Below, one piece after another: positions 7,270 to 15,562 of a stretch of 40,994 bases of DNA. Source of the stretch: CAYJII01 sp964370225 (lineage in GTDB: Bacteria > Bacillota > Clostridia > Oscillospirales > Ruminococcaceae); the NCBI GenBank assembly GCA_964370225.1, contig CAYJII010000022.1:1-40994 (forward strand). Direction: 5' to 3'. The position numbers and the translations under genes were made by a program. Under the pieces are notes generated by a model that did not search any database, was not told where the DNA came from, and saw only the letters and a program-made list of their open reading frames with translations. Every line of letters begins with the position of its first letter. Within the stretch, counting starts at the first letter, position 1.

Positions 7270-8130
7270 ATGTTTATAGTAAACGTTATTTTTGGAGCAA
7301 TTATCGGCATAGCAAATATAATTCCTGGACTGAGTGGCGGGACGATGGCAGTTATTTTAAATATGTATGACAAATTAGTAGGCGCAGTATCAAGATTTAA
7401 AGATGATGTTAAAGGGAATATCAAATTTTTAGCAGCAATTGGAATCGGGGCACTAGGGGCAATAGTTTTATTTAGCAACTTAATTGATTATCTGCTAGAA
7501 ACTCAGTACATGCTCACAAACTTCTTTTTCATCGGGATTATTGTAGGTAGCCTACCTTTAATTTTTAAACATGCAACAAAAGAAAAATTTAATCCACTAA
7601 GCTTAATTCCGTGTATTATTACATTTGGGATTATGATAGCGATGATATTCATTAGACCGGACGAAGCTGCTCAACAAGCGCAAACAGCACTAACATTGCC
7701 ACTGGCGATACAACTCTTCTTTTTCAGTGCATTTGCAGCGATTTGTATGATTATTCCGGGTATAAGCGGCAGTTTTATTATGTTATTATTAGGTGTATAC
7801 ACTACTATTATTCAGGCAATAAGCGATTTTAATTTAATAATGTTAATCCCAGTGGGACTAGGCATTTTAACAGGGTTATTGCTTGGAGCTAAAATAATAG
7901 ACTTCCTATTAAGAAGATTTCCACAAGCAACATATTTTGCTATACTAGGTTTAGTAGTAGGCTCTGTACCTGTAATGTACAATCAAATTGTAGCACAAGG
8001 TGAAATGCGTGGCGGTGGATACATTGTGATTGCGATAGTGCTTGTGATAATTGCAGCAGCACTTACACTTACATTTGATAGCCCAAAATTAAAGGCGTAT
8101 TTCGAAAAATTACATAGCAAGAAAAAATAA
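7270..8130 (+). CDS. DUF368 membrane protein, PopT-type polyprenyl-phosphate translocase
   Basis: 286 residues, multispanning. It carries the DUF368 hallmark IIPGLSGGTMAVILNMYD near the N terminus (about residues 17-34) and a second copy-like motif MIIPGISGSFIMLLLGVY in the middle, an internal repeat typical of the family. DUF368 proteins were recently shown to act as undecaprenyl-phosphate translocases (PopT), returning the lipid carrier to the cytoplasmic face for cell-wall synthesis. The gene standing 13 bases in front of murD agrees with that role. The ribosome binding site is GAGGG before ATG. Its function is taken from the family; nothing here tests it. Confidence 0.85.
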   Translation: MFIVNVIFGAIIGIANIIPGLSGGTMAVILNMYDKLVGAVSRFKDDVKGNIKFLAAIGIGALGAIVLFSNLIDYLLETQYMLTNFFFIGIIVGSLPLIFKHATKEKFNPLSLIPCIITFGIMIAMIFIRPDEAAQQAQTALTLPLAIQLFFFSAFAAICMIIPGISGSFIMLLLGVYTTIIQAISDFNLIMLIPVGLGILTGLLLGAKIIDFLLRRFPQATYFAILGLVVGSVPVMYNQIVAQGEMRGGGYIVIAIVLVIIAAALTLTFDSPKLKAYFEKLHSKKK

Positions 8131-8143
8131 TAAGGAGTAGCAT

Positions 8144-9493
8144 ATGTACAATTTTAAAGATAAAAAGATATTAGTTATAGGATATGCTAGAAGTGGAAAA
8201 GCTTCTGTAAATATGCTTTTGCATTTAGGTGCGCAGATAACTGTGTATGATAAGAAAGTAATAGATAGTGGAAAAGACTTTGAGTTTTTAAGGGAGAATA
8301 ATGTGGGTATCATCAACGATACTCATGAGGCGGAGTTTGAAAAAAAATGGGACTTAGTTGTGAAAAGTCCTGGTATTCCGTATAAAGCGTGGTTTATACT
8401 AAAATTGCAAGAGCAAAATGTGGATATTATTTCTGAAATTGAGCTAGGCTATATGGTCACAAAACAGCACAAATATATTGCTATTACGGGCACAAATGGA
8501 AAAACTACAACGACTACTTTAACTTACGAAATAATGAAAAAGCACGCTCCCGATACTACTTATATTGCGGGGAATATCGGCATTCCACTATGTGAAGTGA
8601 TACTGCAAAACGAATTAATTAAAAGAGAAAACTGTGTTATTGTGCTTGAAATTTCTAATTATCAGCTTATGGATATAAAGGAGTTTAAACCTTATGTTTC
8701 TACAATTATTAATATGAGTCCAGACCATTTAGATCATATCGACACTTTAGAGGAGTATTATGAGTCTAAGGTGAATGTGTATAAAAACGCAAGTGATACA
8801 GATTTGTTCATATTAAATGTTGATGACAAAGTAGTAAAAGAATATACAGAAAAATTCCCAATAAACTGTGCAATGAGCAAGTTTAGCTTTTTCGATAAAT
8901 CTACACTTTGTTATCTAGATGGTGATGATATCGTATATAGCGGTGATAAAATAATTGATATAAATAAGCTAATTTTAGTAGGAAGACACAGCATCCAAAA
9001 CGTTATGGTGGCAGTAAGCATCGTTAAGCATTTAAATGTGAGTGATGATATTATCAGAGAAGTGTGTTATGGATTCGGTGGGGTAGAGCATAGGATAGAG
9101 TTTGTGCGAGAAATTGCTGGTGTAAATTATTACAATGATTCAAAAGCTACAAATGTTGATGCAACAGAAACTGCGTTAAAATCTTTTGAGCGTAACATAA
9201 TTTTGCTCATCGGTGGTTTTGAAAAAAATCTTGATGTGACACCACTTAGGGCATATTTTGATAGGATAAAACATGTAATCGGATTTGGAGATTGCGGTAA
9301 AAGATTAATCGATGAGTTAAACTTTGCTGAGAGTGTCATCGAAAAAAATCTGTTCACAGCGACTATGAAAGCATACGAGCTTTCAAAAAGCGGTGACACA
9401 GTACTATTATCACCAACAACAAGCAGTTTTGATGAATTCTCCTGCTTTGAAGAGCGTGGAGAAAAATTTAAAGAGATAGTAAACGGTCTATAA
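8144..9493 (+). CDS. murD: UDP-N-acetylmuramoyl-L-alanine--D-glutamate ligase
   Basis: 449 residues, the normal MurD length. Order of motifs: Rossmann-like N terminus VIGYARSGKA, ATP P-loop GTNGKTTTTT with Lys120, NMSPDHLDH, YNDSKATNVDATETAL, LIGGFEKN and the C-terminal LSPTTSSFDEFSCFEERG. The enzyme adds D-glutamate to UDP-MurNAc-L-Ala in the cytoplasmic stage of peptidoglycan synthesis. AAGGAG precedes ATG 8144. It is unusual in standing with popT and peptidases rather than in a division-wall (dcw) cluster. The residues usually written LSPACAS are LSPTTSS here, a conservative variant. Confidence 0.93.
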   Translation: MYNFKDKKILVIGYARSGKASVNMLLHLGAQITVYDKKVIDSGKDFEFLRENNVGIINDTHEAEFEKKWDLVVKSPGIPYKAWFILKLQEQNVDIISEIELGYMVTKQHKYIAITGTNGKTTTTTLTYEIMKKHAPDTTYIAGNIGIPLCEVILQNELIKRENCVIVLEISNYQLMDIKEFKPYVSTIINMSPDHLDHIDTLEEYYESKVNVYKNASDTDLFILNVDDKVVKEYTEKFPINCAMSKFSFFDKSTLCYLDGDDIVYSGDKIIDINKLILVGRHSIQNVMVAVSIVKHLNVSDDIIREVCYGFGGVEHRIEFVREIAGVNYYNDSKATNVDATETALKSFERNIILLIGGFEKNLDVTPLRAYFDRIKHVIGFGDCGKRLIDELNFAESVIEKNLFTATMKAYELSKSGDTVLLSPTTSSFDEFSCFEERGEKFKEIVNGL

Positions 9494-9508
9494 AAAAGGA
9501 GAAATAAA

Positions 9509-10531
9509 ATGGATATATTGCAAGTGCTTCAAAATTTATGCATGTCCATAGGTGTTGCTGGTGACGAGAAAAATGCGTCAAAAGTTGCACTGGATTATTT
9601 AGAAAACTATACCACAGAAGCTTATATTGATGATTTCAATAATGTGATAGGTTGGGTGAAAAAACCTCAAAAAGGCGAAAAAACCCTGTTACTCGACGCA
9701 CATATTGATGAAATCGGAATGATTGTTACTGCTATTACAGATAAAGGATTTGTGAAAGTATCAAACTGTGGTGGCATAGATATCAGAACAGTTATGGCAC
9801 AAGAAGTGTGTGTTCATGGGAAAAAGAGTGTTAAAGGAGTTGTGTGCACATTGCCACCACACCTAAAAAGTTTGGAGGACACTTCAAAATACCCAAATAT
9901 CACTGATATAAATATTGATGTAGGAATGAGCAAAGAAGAGGCTGAAAAATATATTTCACCAGGTGATTTAATTACAGTAAAAAGCAAGTTTACACAGCTT
10001 TTAAATGGGCGTGTTGCGTGTAAAGCTCAAGACGATAGGGCGTGTGTAGCCATCATATTGAATGCACTGGACAAGCTTGATGTTGACAAGCTTTCTTGCG
10101 GACTTTGTGTGTTGTTTTCCGCACAGGAAGAAGCGGGTGGACATGGGGCGAATGTTGCTAGTTATAGCATTAACCCAGACGCACTAATTGCACTTGATGT
10201 ATCATTTGCACACACTCCAGCTGAGGATAATAGCAAGTGTGGGGAAATGGGGAAAGGTGTAATGATTGGAGTTTCACCAGTGTTAAACAGAGGCATTAGC
10301 ACGAAACTTACTGAGCTTGCAAAAGCGCATGATATACCATATCAAATGGAGATAATGAGTGCACGCACAGGCACAAACGCAGATACTATATTTACGCAAA
10401 GAGGCGGGGTGTGTGCGGGGCTATTGTCATTGCCGATAAAATATATGCATACTCCTGTAGAAATGCTGGATGTGAAAGATATCGAGGCGACGACGAATTT
10501 GCTCGTTAAATTTATAGAACAATACGAATAG
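9509..10531 (+). CDS. M42 family metallo-aminopeptidase
   Basis: 340 residues with all expected metal ligands and catalytic residues of M42: His65 and Asp67 (DAHIDEIG), the bridging Asp175 (AQDDRA), Glu207 and Glu208 (QEE), Asp230 (ALDVSF) and His314 (YMHTP). M42 enzymes form large tetrahedral cytosolic assemblies that trim short peptides from the N terminus. GGAG stands before ATG. The gene follows murD by 15 bases and precedes a second M42 gene by 13 bases; the two proteins are clearly diverged, so this is not a recent duplication. Substrate preference cannot be read. Confidence 0.9.
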   Translation: MDILQVLQNLCMSIGVAGDEKNASKVALDYLENYTTEAYIDDFNNVIGWVKKPQKGEKTLLLDAHIDEIGMIVTAITDKGFVKVSNCGGIDIRTVMAQEVCVHGKKSVKGVVCTLPPHLKSLEDTSKYPNITDINIDVGMSKEEAEKYISPGDLITVKSKFTQLLNGRVACKAQDDRACVAIILNALDKLDVDKLSCGLCVLFSAQEEAGGHGANVASYSINPDALIALDVSFAHTPAEDNSKCGEMGKGVMIGVSPVLNRGISTKLTELAKAHDIPYQMEIMSARTGTNADTIFTQRGGVCAGLLSLPIKYMHTPVEMLDVKDIEATTNLLVKFIEQYE

Positions 10532-10544
10532 TGAGGTAAACTAA

Positions 10545-11564
10545 ATGTTAGAAAATATAAAAGAATTATCCGCTATTTGCGGTGTTTCGGGAGACGAATC
10601 CTTAGTAAGAAAAGCGATTATCGAAAAAATTGGCTCAAAATGCAGTTGGGAAGTAGATAATCTCGGTAATATAATTTGTTTTAAAAAAGGAAAGAAAATT
10701 CCATCAAAAAAACTGATGATTAGCGCACATATGGACGAGGTTGGATTGATTGTTACAAGCATCACAGATGAAGGTTACATAAAATTTACCACAGTAGGCG
10801 GTATTGATTCACGAGTGTTGCCATTTAGGACAGTGAAGTTTACAAACAGCGGTATCACAGGGGTTATTGCCACACAGATAATGCATCAACAAGCACTCGA
10901 TGAAAGAAAAAAACTGATACCAATAGATAAAATGTTTATTGATATCGGAGCTACTTCAAAGGAAGAAGTATTAGAAAAAATTAATTTAGGAGATACAGTT
11001 TGTTTTGCGGATGATTACTGCGAGCTTGGAGAAGACTTCATAAAAGCAAAAGCACTAGACGACAGAGCTGGTTGTGCACTCCTGCTTGAGCTTATCAAAA
11101 GCACTGTGGAATACGACATGTTCATCGTATTCACTACTCAGGAGGAAGTAGGTTTAAATGGAGCAAAAGTTGCTGCCTACACAGTCAATCCAGATTATGC
11201 AATAGTTGTGGAAACGACGACTGCTGCAGATATTGAGGGTGTTAGCGGTGAAAAAACCGTGTGTAAATTAGGCGATGGTGCAGTAGTAGGTTTTATGGAT
11301 ATGCGAACAATTTATGATAAAGAGCTATATGCACTTGCGCATAATACAGCCAAAGAAAATGGAATTAAAGTACAAACAAAGACTATGGTTGCAGGCGGAA
11401 ATGAAGCTGGTGCGGTGCAAACTGCAAGAGGTGGAGTGCGTACAATCGCAGTAAATATGCCGTGTAGATATTTGCATAGTGGAAGTTGTGTGCTAAATAA
11501 AAATGATATTACAGAGACATATGAGCTGATTAAACTGTTATCTGCGAAAATGTTGGAGGAATAA
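10545..11564 (+). CDS. M42 family metallo-aminopeptidase (second)
   Basis: 339 residues. Metal and catalytic residues are His62 and Asp64 (SAHMDEVG), Asp172 (ALDDRAG), Glu200 and Glu201 (TQEEVG), Glu223 (VVETTT, where the first paralogue has Asp) and His311 (YLHSG). The Asp-to-Glu change at the fifth ligand is also found in family members and may affect metal or substrate choice. It overlaps the next gene by one base (TAATG), so the two are translationally coupled. M42 subunits of different specificity can form mixed complexes in other organisms; whether these two do is inference. Confidence 0.9.
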   Translation: MLENIKELSAICGVSGDESLVRKAIIEKIGSKCSWEVDNLGNIICFKKGKKIPSKKLMISAHMDEVGLIVTSITDEGYIKFTTVGGIDSRVLPFRTVKFTNSGITGVIATQIMHQQALDERKKLIPIDKMFIDIGATSKEEVLEKINLGDTVCFADDYCELGEDFIKAKALDDRAGCALLLELIKSTVEYDMFIVFTTQEEVGLNGAKVAAYTVNPDYAIVVETTTAADIEGVSGEKTVCKLGDGAVVGFMDMRTIYDKELYALAHNTAKENGIKVQTKTMVAGGNEAGAVQTARGGVRTIAVNMPCRYLHSGSCVLNKNDITETYELIKLLSAKMLEE

Positions 11565-12826
11565 TGAGCGAATATAAAATAGGTAATGATTTGCGTGAAT
11601 ATGCAAAAAAAGTTGAAGCAATGTGTAAAGAAAGTTATAATGTTGTTGATGAGATATGCGAGTATAATGAAGAGAAAATGCTAAATGCATTCCGTGAAAA
11701 TAATGTAAGTGAAACTCACTTTGCGCCATCGACTGGGTATGGTTACTCTGACAGAGGCAGAGATGTGCTGGATAGCGTGTTTGCTCATGCTGTTGGCGCA
11801 GAAGATGCACTAGTGAGGCACAATTTTGTATCTGGGACCCATGCGCTGAGTGTAGCATTATTTGGGGTGTTGCGCCCGAATGATGTTATGCTATCAATCA
11901 CAGGAGCTGTATATGACACGATGCAAGAAGTAATTGGAATTCGTGGAGAGGGTAATGGTTCGCTAAAAGATTTCGGGATAAAATATGAGCAAATAGAGCT
12001 AACAGAAGGCGGAACTATCGATTACAGCGCACTGAAAGATGCGGTGAATGGAGTGCGTGCAGTGTATATTCAGCGCTCAAGAGGCTACTCGCTCAGACGC
12101 TCACTTACAATTGCAGATATAAAAGAAGCAGTGGATTTTGTGAAAAAAATAGATGAAAATATCATGGTAATAGTTGATAACTGTTATGGTGAATTTGTAG
12201 AAAAATGTGAACCTACTGCGGTTGGTGCAGATTTAATTATAGGCTCGCTTATAAAAAATCCAGGGGGAGCAATCGCCAAAACAGGTGGATATATAGCTGG
12301 CAAAGAAAAACTGGTTGAGCTGTGTTCATACAGGCTTACAGCAGTTGGAATGGGGAAAGAAGTTGGGTGTACACTTGAGACTAAAAGGGATATGTTCATG
12401 GGGCTATTTTTCGCTCCAAGTGTTGTGGCAGCAGCTGTTAAAACTTCGATTTTTGCAACGAAATTGTTCGAAGAATTAGGCTTTGCTACTTTTCCGAAAT
12501 TTGATGAAAAGCGAACAGATATCATAGCAGCAATCGAGCTTGTTAATGCAGAAAATCTTATTGCATTTTGCAGAGGAATTCAAAAGGGTTCGCCAATTGA
12601 TGCTTTTGTTACCCCAGAACCATGGGCGATGCCTGGTTATGATAGCGAAGTTATCATGGCTGCAGGTGCGTTCACTGGAGGAGCGTCAATCGAGATTTCA
12701 GCAGATGCGCCTTTGAGAGAACCGTTTGCGGTGTGGGTTCAAGGCGGTATCACATATAATAGTGGAAAGTTAGCGATTCTCACAGCAGCACAGGAAATGA
12801 TAAAATTAGGTGCTGTGTCAATATAA
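11564..12826 (+). CDS. PLP-dependent methionine gamma-lyase family protein (aluminium-resistance family)
   Basis: 420 residues of the fold-type I PLP family once called aluminium resistance proteins (Bacillus YnbB relatives). Visible features are HNFVSGTHALSVALFGVLRP, the tyrosine-bearing SITGAVYDTMQEVIG, the aspartate in IMVIVDNCYGEFVE, and GSLIKNPGG with the expected PLP lysine Lys231. The family is annotated as methionine gamma-lyase-like, cleaving C-S bonds, but the natural reaction is not well proven. Coupled translation with the upstream M42 peptidase hints at a role in amino-acid catabolism. It ends the operon at a strong terminator. Confidence 0.88.
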   Translation: MSEYKIGNDLREYAKKVEAMCKESYNVVDEICEYNEEKMLNAFRENNVSETHFAPSTGYGYSDRGRDVLDSVFAHAVGAEDALVRHNFVSGTHALSVALFGVLRPNDVMLSITGAVYDTMQEVIGIRGEGNGSLKDFGIKYEQIELTEGGTIDYSALKDAVNGVRAVYIQRSRGYSLRRSLTIADIKEAVDFVKKIDENIMVIVDNCYGEFVEKCEPTAVGADLIIGSLIKNPGGAIAKTGGYIAGKEKLVELCSYRLTAVGMGKEVGCTLETKRDMFMGLFFAPSVVAAAVKTSIFATKLFEELGFATFPKFDEKRTDIIAAIELVNAENLIAFCRGIQKGSPIDAFVTPEPWAMPGYDSEVIMAAGAFTGGASIEISADAPLREPFAVWVQGGITYNSGKLAILTAAQEMIKLGAVSI

Positions 12827-12842
12827 TATGATAATACAAGTC

Positions 12843-12877
12843 GAAAAAGACACTTACTTCTAGTAAGTGTCTTTTTC
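12843..12877. terminator. Bidirectional terminator
   Basis: GAAAAAGACACTTAC pairs perfectly with GTAAGTGTCTTTTTC around a 5-base loop. The A-run and T-run let it end both the lyase transcript (+) and the CrtO-like gene (-, stop at 12880). Confidence 0.9.
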
Positions 12878-12879
12878 TA

Positions 12880-13422
12880 TTAATTATGCTCATTTTGTTT
12901 AATCGTAGCTCTTTTCATTAGCCTTATCATTCTTGGGCGATTATGTCGTTGCAGTATTACAAAGATTAAGTCTAAAAGAGCTGAAATAAAGGAAGTTATC
13001 ATAAAAACTTCGAATGCTCCAAACCATACAGAAAATAATATCGGGGAAAAGGAAAATACCATTATGGTTTCATGCACCAACTCTGCTTGACACGTACCCA
13101 TTACAATATGCTCATATGATTTTCTTTTTAGATCGAAATTGCTGCTATCATACGATGGAATATATTTTTTCCACCTATTAACCTTTATAGTTTTGTAAAG
13201 TTTCGTTTCTCTTTTGCCTACTTGAAACCACTTAGCTTTCCATGAAATGTTATTGTTGTACTTACATTGATATAAAAAGCCAATCAATAAGCGCATAGCA
13301 AAATGATAAAATGTCACGCCGAAAGTAATAGTTAATGTTTTAATAAACTCGTTTTTTGAAACAATAAAAACACTTAGCATTACTATAGTTACAATAAATA
13401 ATAGTACTGTTACTTTGTTCAA
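12880..13422 (-). CDS. CrtO-like small membrane acyltransferase family protein
   Basis: 180 residues as drawn. Two hydrophobic helices at the N terminus, a basic cytosolic middle with YKTIKVNRWKKYIPS, then YEHIVMGTCQAELVH, two more membrane segments and ILQRHNRPRM near the end. The K(V/L)xxWKxxIP ... TCxxELxH ... IxQRxNRPR pattern is that of the proteins annotated as glycosyl-diaponeurosporenoate acyltransferase (CrtO); no carotenoid genes are nearby, so the substrate is probably a different lipid. The start is problematic: TTG 13422 has no ribosome binding site, whereas AAGGTGG at 13448-13442 is ideally spaced from an in-frame ATT at 13434, giving MKKLLNKVTVLLF. The family assignment is moderate. 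Confidence 0.65.
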   Translation of the reverse strand: MNKVTVLLFIVTIVMLSVFIVSKNEFIKTLTITFGVTFYHFAMRLLIGFLYQCKYNNNISWKAKWFQVGKRETKLYKTIKVNRWKKYIPSYDSSNFDLKRKSYEHIVMGTCQAELVHETIMVFSFSPILFSVWFGAFEVFMITSFISALLDLIFVILQRHNRPRMIRLMKRATIKQNEHN

Positions 13423-13524
13423 AAGCTTTTTAATTACAACACCACCTTAGCCAAAGCATTCGGCCACGCAATTTGATTTTATTACATTATAGTAGGGATG
13501 TCTCACATGCTAGATTTATATTAC

Positions 13525-14532
13525 CTAAAATGCACATTCTCTAAAAGCAGCTAAGTCGTTTGTGCAAGAATACATTTTAGTAGGAGAGAGTGAGTTAAGA
13601 ATTGCATGAGTCTCAGGATTGTTATAGCCTATTTTCTTAAATATGTTAGATATAATAAATCCCCAAGTATCTTCAGAACCATCCATGATTTTAAGAGAAA
13701 TGGCTATGCGCTCTTTTTTAAGACCAAGCCCATATACACCCATAGCTCCACCTTTTGCCACGATGTTTTCATCTTTGTTTATCTCTCCACAGAGGTATCC
13801 TGCACCTCTAATTAGAGGTGGATGAGCTTTCATAGCTGCTGCTACTCGAACAAGTGCTTGAGCTAGTGTTTCGTCAGAAACTAAATCTGGACAAGCGAGC
13901 TTTAAAAAAGAAGTAGCAATATTTTGCAGTCCAACAGCAAAAACTGATACGCCACAGCCGTCGATACCAAGCTTTATTTCTTCCATTGGCATTTCAGAAA
14001 TTTCTGCTATAGTTTTTCTCATTAGCACTTGAACTTTGGACTCATGTTTATAATAATCGGTAACATCACAGCCAAGATATCTTGCAAGCATCATCAAAGC
14101 TGCATGCTTTCCAGCACAGTTATGATATATTTTTTTTGCTGGAATATCGTTTTTGATACAGTATTCATATGAGGCTTTATCATGAGGGTGACACGGGTCA
14201 ACAATCATGTCTTCTGGACTTAAGCCCACTTTTTTAAATAGAGATTCTAGCACCCTAATTTGCTCATTTTGTCCCGCGTGAGAAGCACAAAATAGAGTGA
14301 GTTCTTCATCTGTAAGACCAAATTTATCAAAAAGACCTGTTGTTATAACAGGCAAAGCTTGAAAAGGCTTTGATGCTGAGCGGAAGAATGTAGTTTGTGA
14401 TACATCACCACTTTGGAATATAATTTCATTTTTGTCATTAACAACACAGATACTGCCACAATGCACATTTTCAAGCACGTCGCCTCTGTATTCATATACG
14501 AGTGGGTTTTGGTAGTTTAAGTTTTTATTCAT
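13525..14532 (-). CDS. Asparaginase II family protein
   Basis: 335 residues, matching the AsnA/asparaginase II (Rhizobium-type, thermolabile) family, unrelated to the E. coli L-asparaginases. Diagnostic segments are the N-terminal VYEYRGDVLENVHCGSI, FFRSASKPFQALP with the conserved Ser-x-Ser-Lys, HAGQNEQI, NCAGKHAALM and IDGCGVSVFAV. It would hydrolyse asparagine to aspartate and ammonia. ATG 14532 follows AAGGAG with 7-base spacing; the longer frame to 14673 overlaps the upstream gene and lacks a site. It is second in an operon 22 bases behind an AraC regulator, which is an odd partner if that regulator governs sugar use. Confidence 0.87.
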   Translation of the reverse strand: MNKNLNYQNPLVYEYRGDVLENVHCGSICVVNDKNEIIFQSGDVSQTTFFRSASKPFQALPVITTGLFDKFGLTDEELTLFCASHAGQNEQIRVLESLFKKVGLSPEDMIVDPCHPHDKASYEYCIKNDIPAKKIYHNCAGKHAALMMLARYLGCDVTDYYKHESKVQVLMRKTIAEISEMPMEEIKLGIDGCGVSVFAVGLQNIATSFLKLACPDLVSDETLAQALVRVAAAMKAHPPLIRGAGYLCGEINKDENIVAKGGAMGVYGLGLKKERIAISLKIMDGSEDTWGFIISNIFKKIGYNNPETHAILNSLSPTKMYSCTNDLAAFRECAF

Positions 14533-14554
14533 TAAAGTTCTCCTTGGCTCCAAT

Positions 14555-15394
14555 TTAGTAATGAAGCTGTATTTTTTTATATTGCAACGGAGTTGCGTTA
14601 TAATTTTTCTTGAAGTGTTTGTTAAAGGACGAAACGTCTTTAAAACCGCAAGAAAACGCGATTTCTGTAACATTCAGTTGGGAGGATTTAAGCAAATTTT
14701 GTGAGACTAGTAGCCTGTAGTTTATAAGATATTGTTGGGGGGAAAGGTTACTATACTCCAAAAATACTTTATATAAATATGTCCTATCAATGCCGACATG
14801 TTTTGCGATATCCACAATTTTTATATCGTAACAGTAGTTTGTATGTATGTAAAGCAGGGCTTTTTCATGATATATTTTTGAAATAGAACTGCTAACATTC
14901 GTTTCACTTTGCACTAAATGTGCTAGGCATAAAAACAAATTTCCTGTTAAAAGATATGGGTTTGTATTGCTACTTTTAAATAAAGTGAGCAATACTTTGA
15001 TTGCGGACTCAAACTCAGATGGATTTTTTGCATTAACAACATGGTTGCTATTCGAAAAACCACAACTTTCAAGTATTGTGTTTGCTTCGTCTCCGTTAAA
15101 GCCAATCCAATAATATGTCCAGGGGTTGTCTTTATCTGCTGTATAGATTGTGGATTGACCCGGTGTAATCAGAAAAACATCGCCCTCACTAATAGAATAA
15201 GTCTTGTCGCCTACTTGATATGTGCCACATCCCTTTGAGATATAGTGGATAAGGTAATGTGGTCGTATAGCAGGGCCGAATGAGTACATAGAAGTGCATT
15301 CTTCCCATCCGCAATATGCAAAGTTTAAAGACTTATTTATTTTGGGGCGATCATCTGGTTTAATATTATATACATGTGAATTGACTCTGTTCAT
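14555..15394 (-). CDS. AraC-family transcriptional regulator with cupin sensor domain
   Basis: 279 residues. The N-terminal cupin-type ligand domain (IRPHYLIHYISKGCGTYQVG and EGDVFLITPGQ) is followed by two AraC helix-turn-helix units: IVDIAKHVGIDRTYLYKVF and VTEIAFSCGFKDVSSFNKHF, with the final NATPLQYKK. This layout is that of the MsmR/RafR-like activators of alpha-galactoside and related sugar genes. The gene is transcribed divergently from a GH4 glycosidase, a classical regulator-target arrangement, and is cotranscribed with asparaginase. GAGG stands ahead of ATG. The ligand is not known; sugar is an inference from context. Confidence 0.88.
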   Translation of the reverse strand: MNRVNSHVYNIKPDDRPKINKSLNFAYCGWEECTSMYSFGPAIRPHYLIHYISKGCGTYQVGDKTYSISEGDVFLITPGQSTIYTADKDNPWTYYWIGFNGDEANTILESCGFSNSNHVVNAKNPSEFESAIKVLLTLFKSSNTNPYLLTGNLFLCLAHLVQSETNVSSSISKIYHEKALLYIHTNYCYDIKIVDIAKHVGIDRTYLYKVFLEYSNLSPQQYLINYRLLVSQNLLKSSQLNVTEIAFSCGFKDVSSFNKHFKKNYNATPLQYKKIQLHY

Positions 15395-15426
15395 TTTGTA
15401 TACCTCAAGAATAATTTATCTATGTA

Positions 15427-15455
15427 ATTATAACATAAAATTTTAAATCTTGCAA
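15427..15455 (-). promoter_or_regulatory. Sigma-A promoter of the araC-asparaginase operon
   Basis: On the minus strand: TTGCAA (15455-15450), a 17-base spacer and TATAAT (15432-15427), 32 bases before the AraC start. Confidence 0.75.
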
Positions 15456-15491
15456 CATAAACACAATTATTTTGAAACAAAAAGCAAAGAC

Positions 15492-15513
15492 ATTATTACC
15501 AAAATAATATAAA
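15492..15513 (+). promoter_or_regulatory. Candidate activator-dependent GH4 promoter
   Basis: An inverted repeat ATTATT-N5-AATAAT (15492-15508) abuts a -10-like TATAAA (15508-15513). No -35 hexamer is found at the proper distance, which fits a promoter needing an activator, plausibly the divergent AraC protein. The sequence is AT-rich, so the repeat could be chance. Confidence 0.35.
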
Positions 15514-15562
15514 ATAAGAGCAATGATATTATATATCAATGAAAAATAAAGGAGATTGTATT

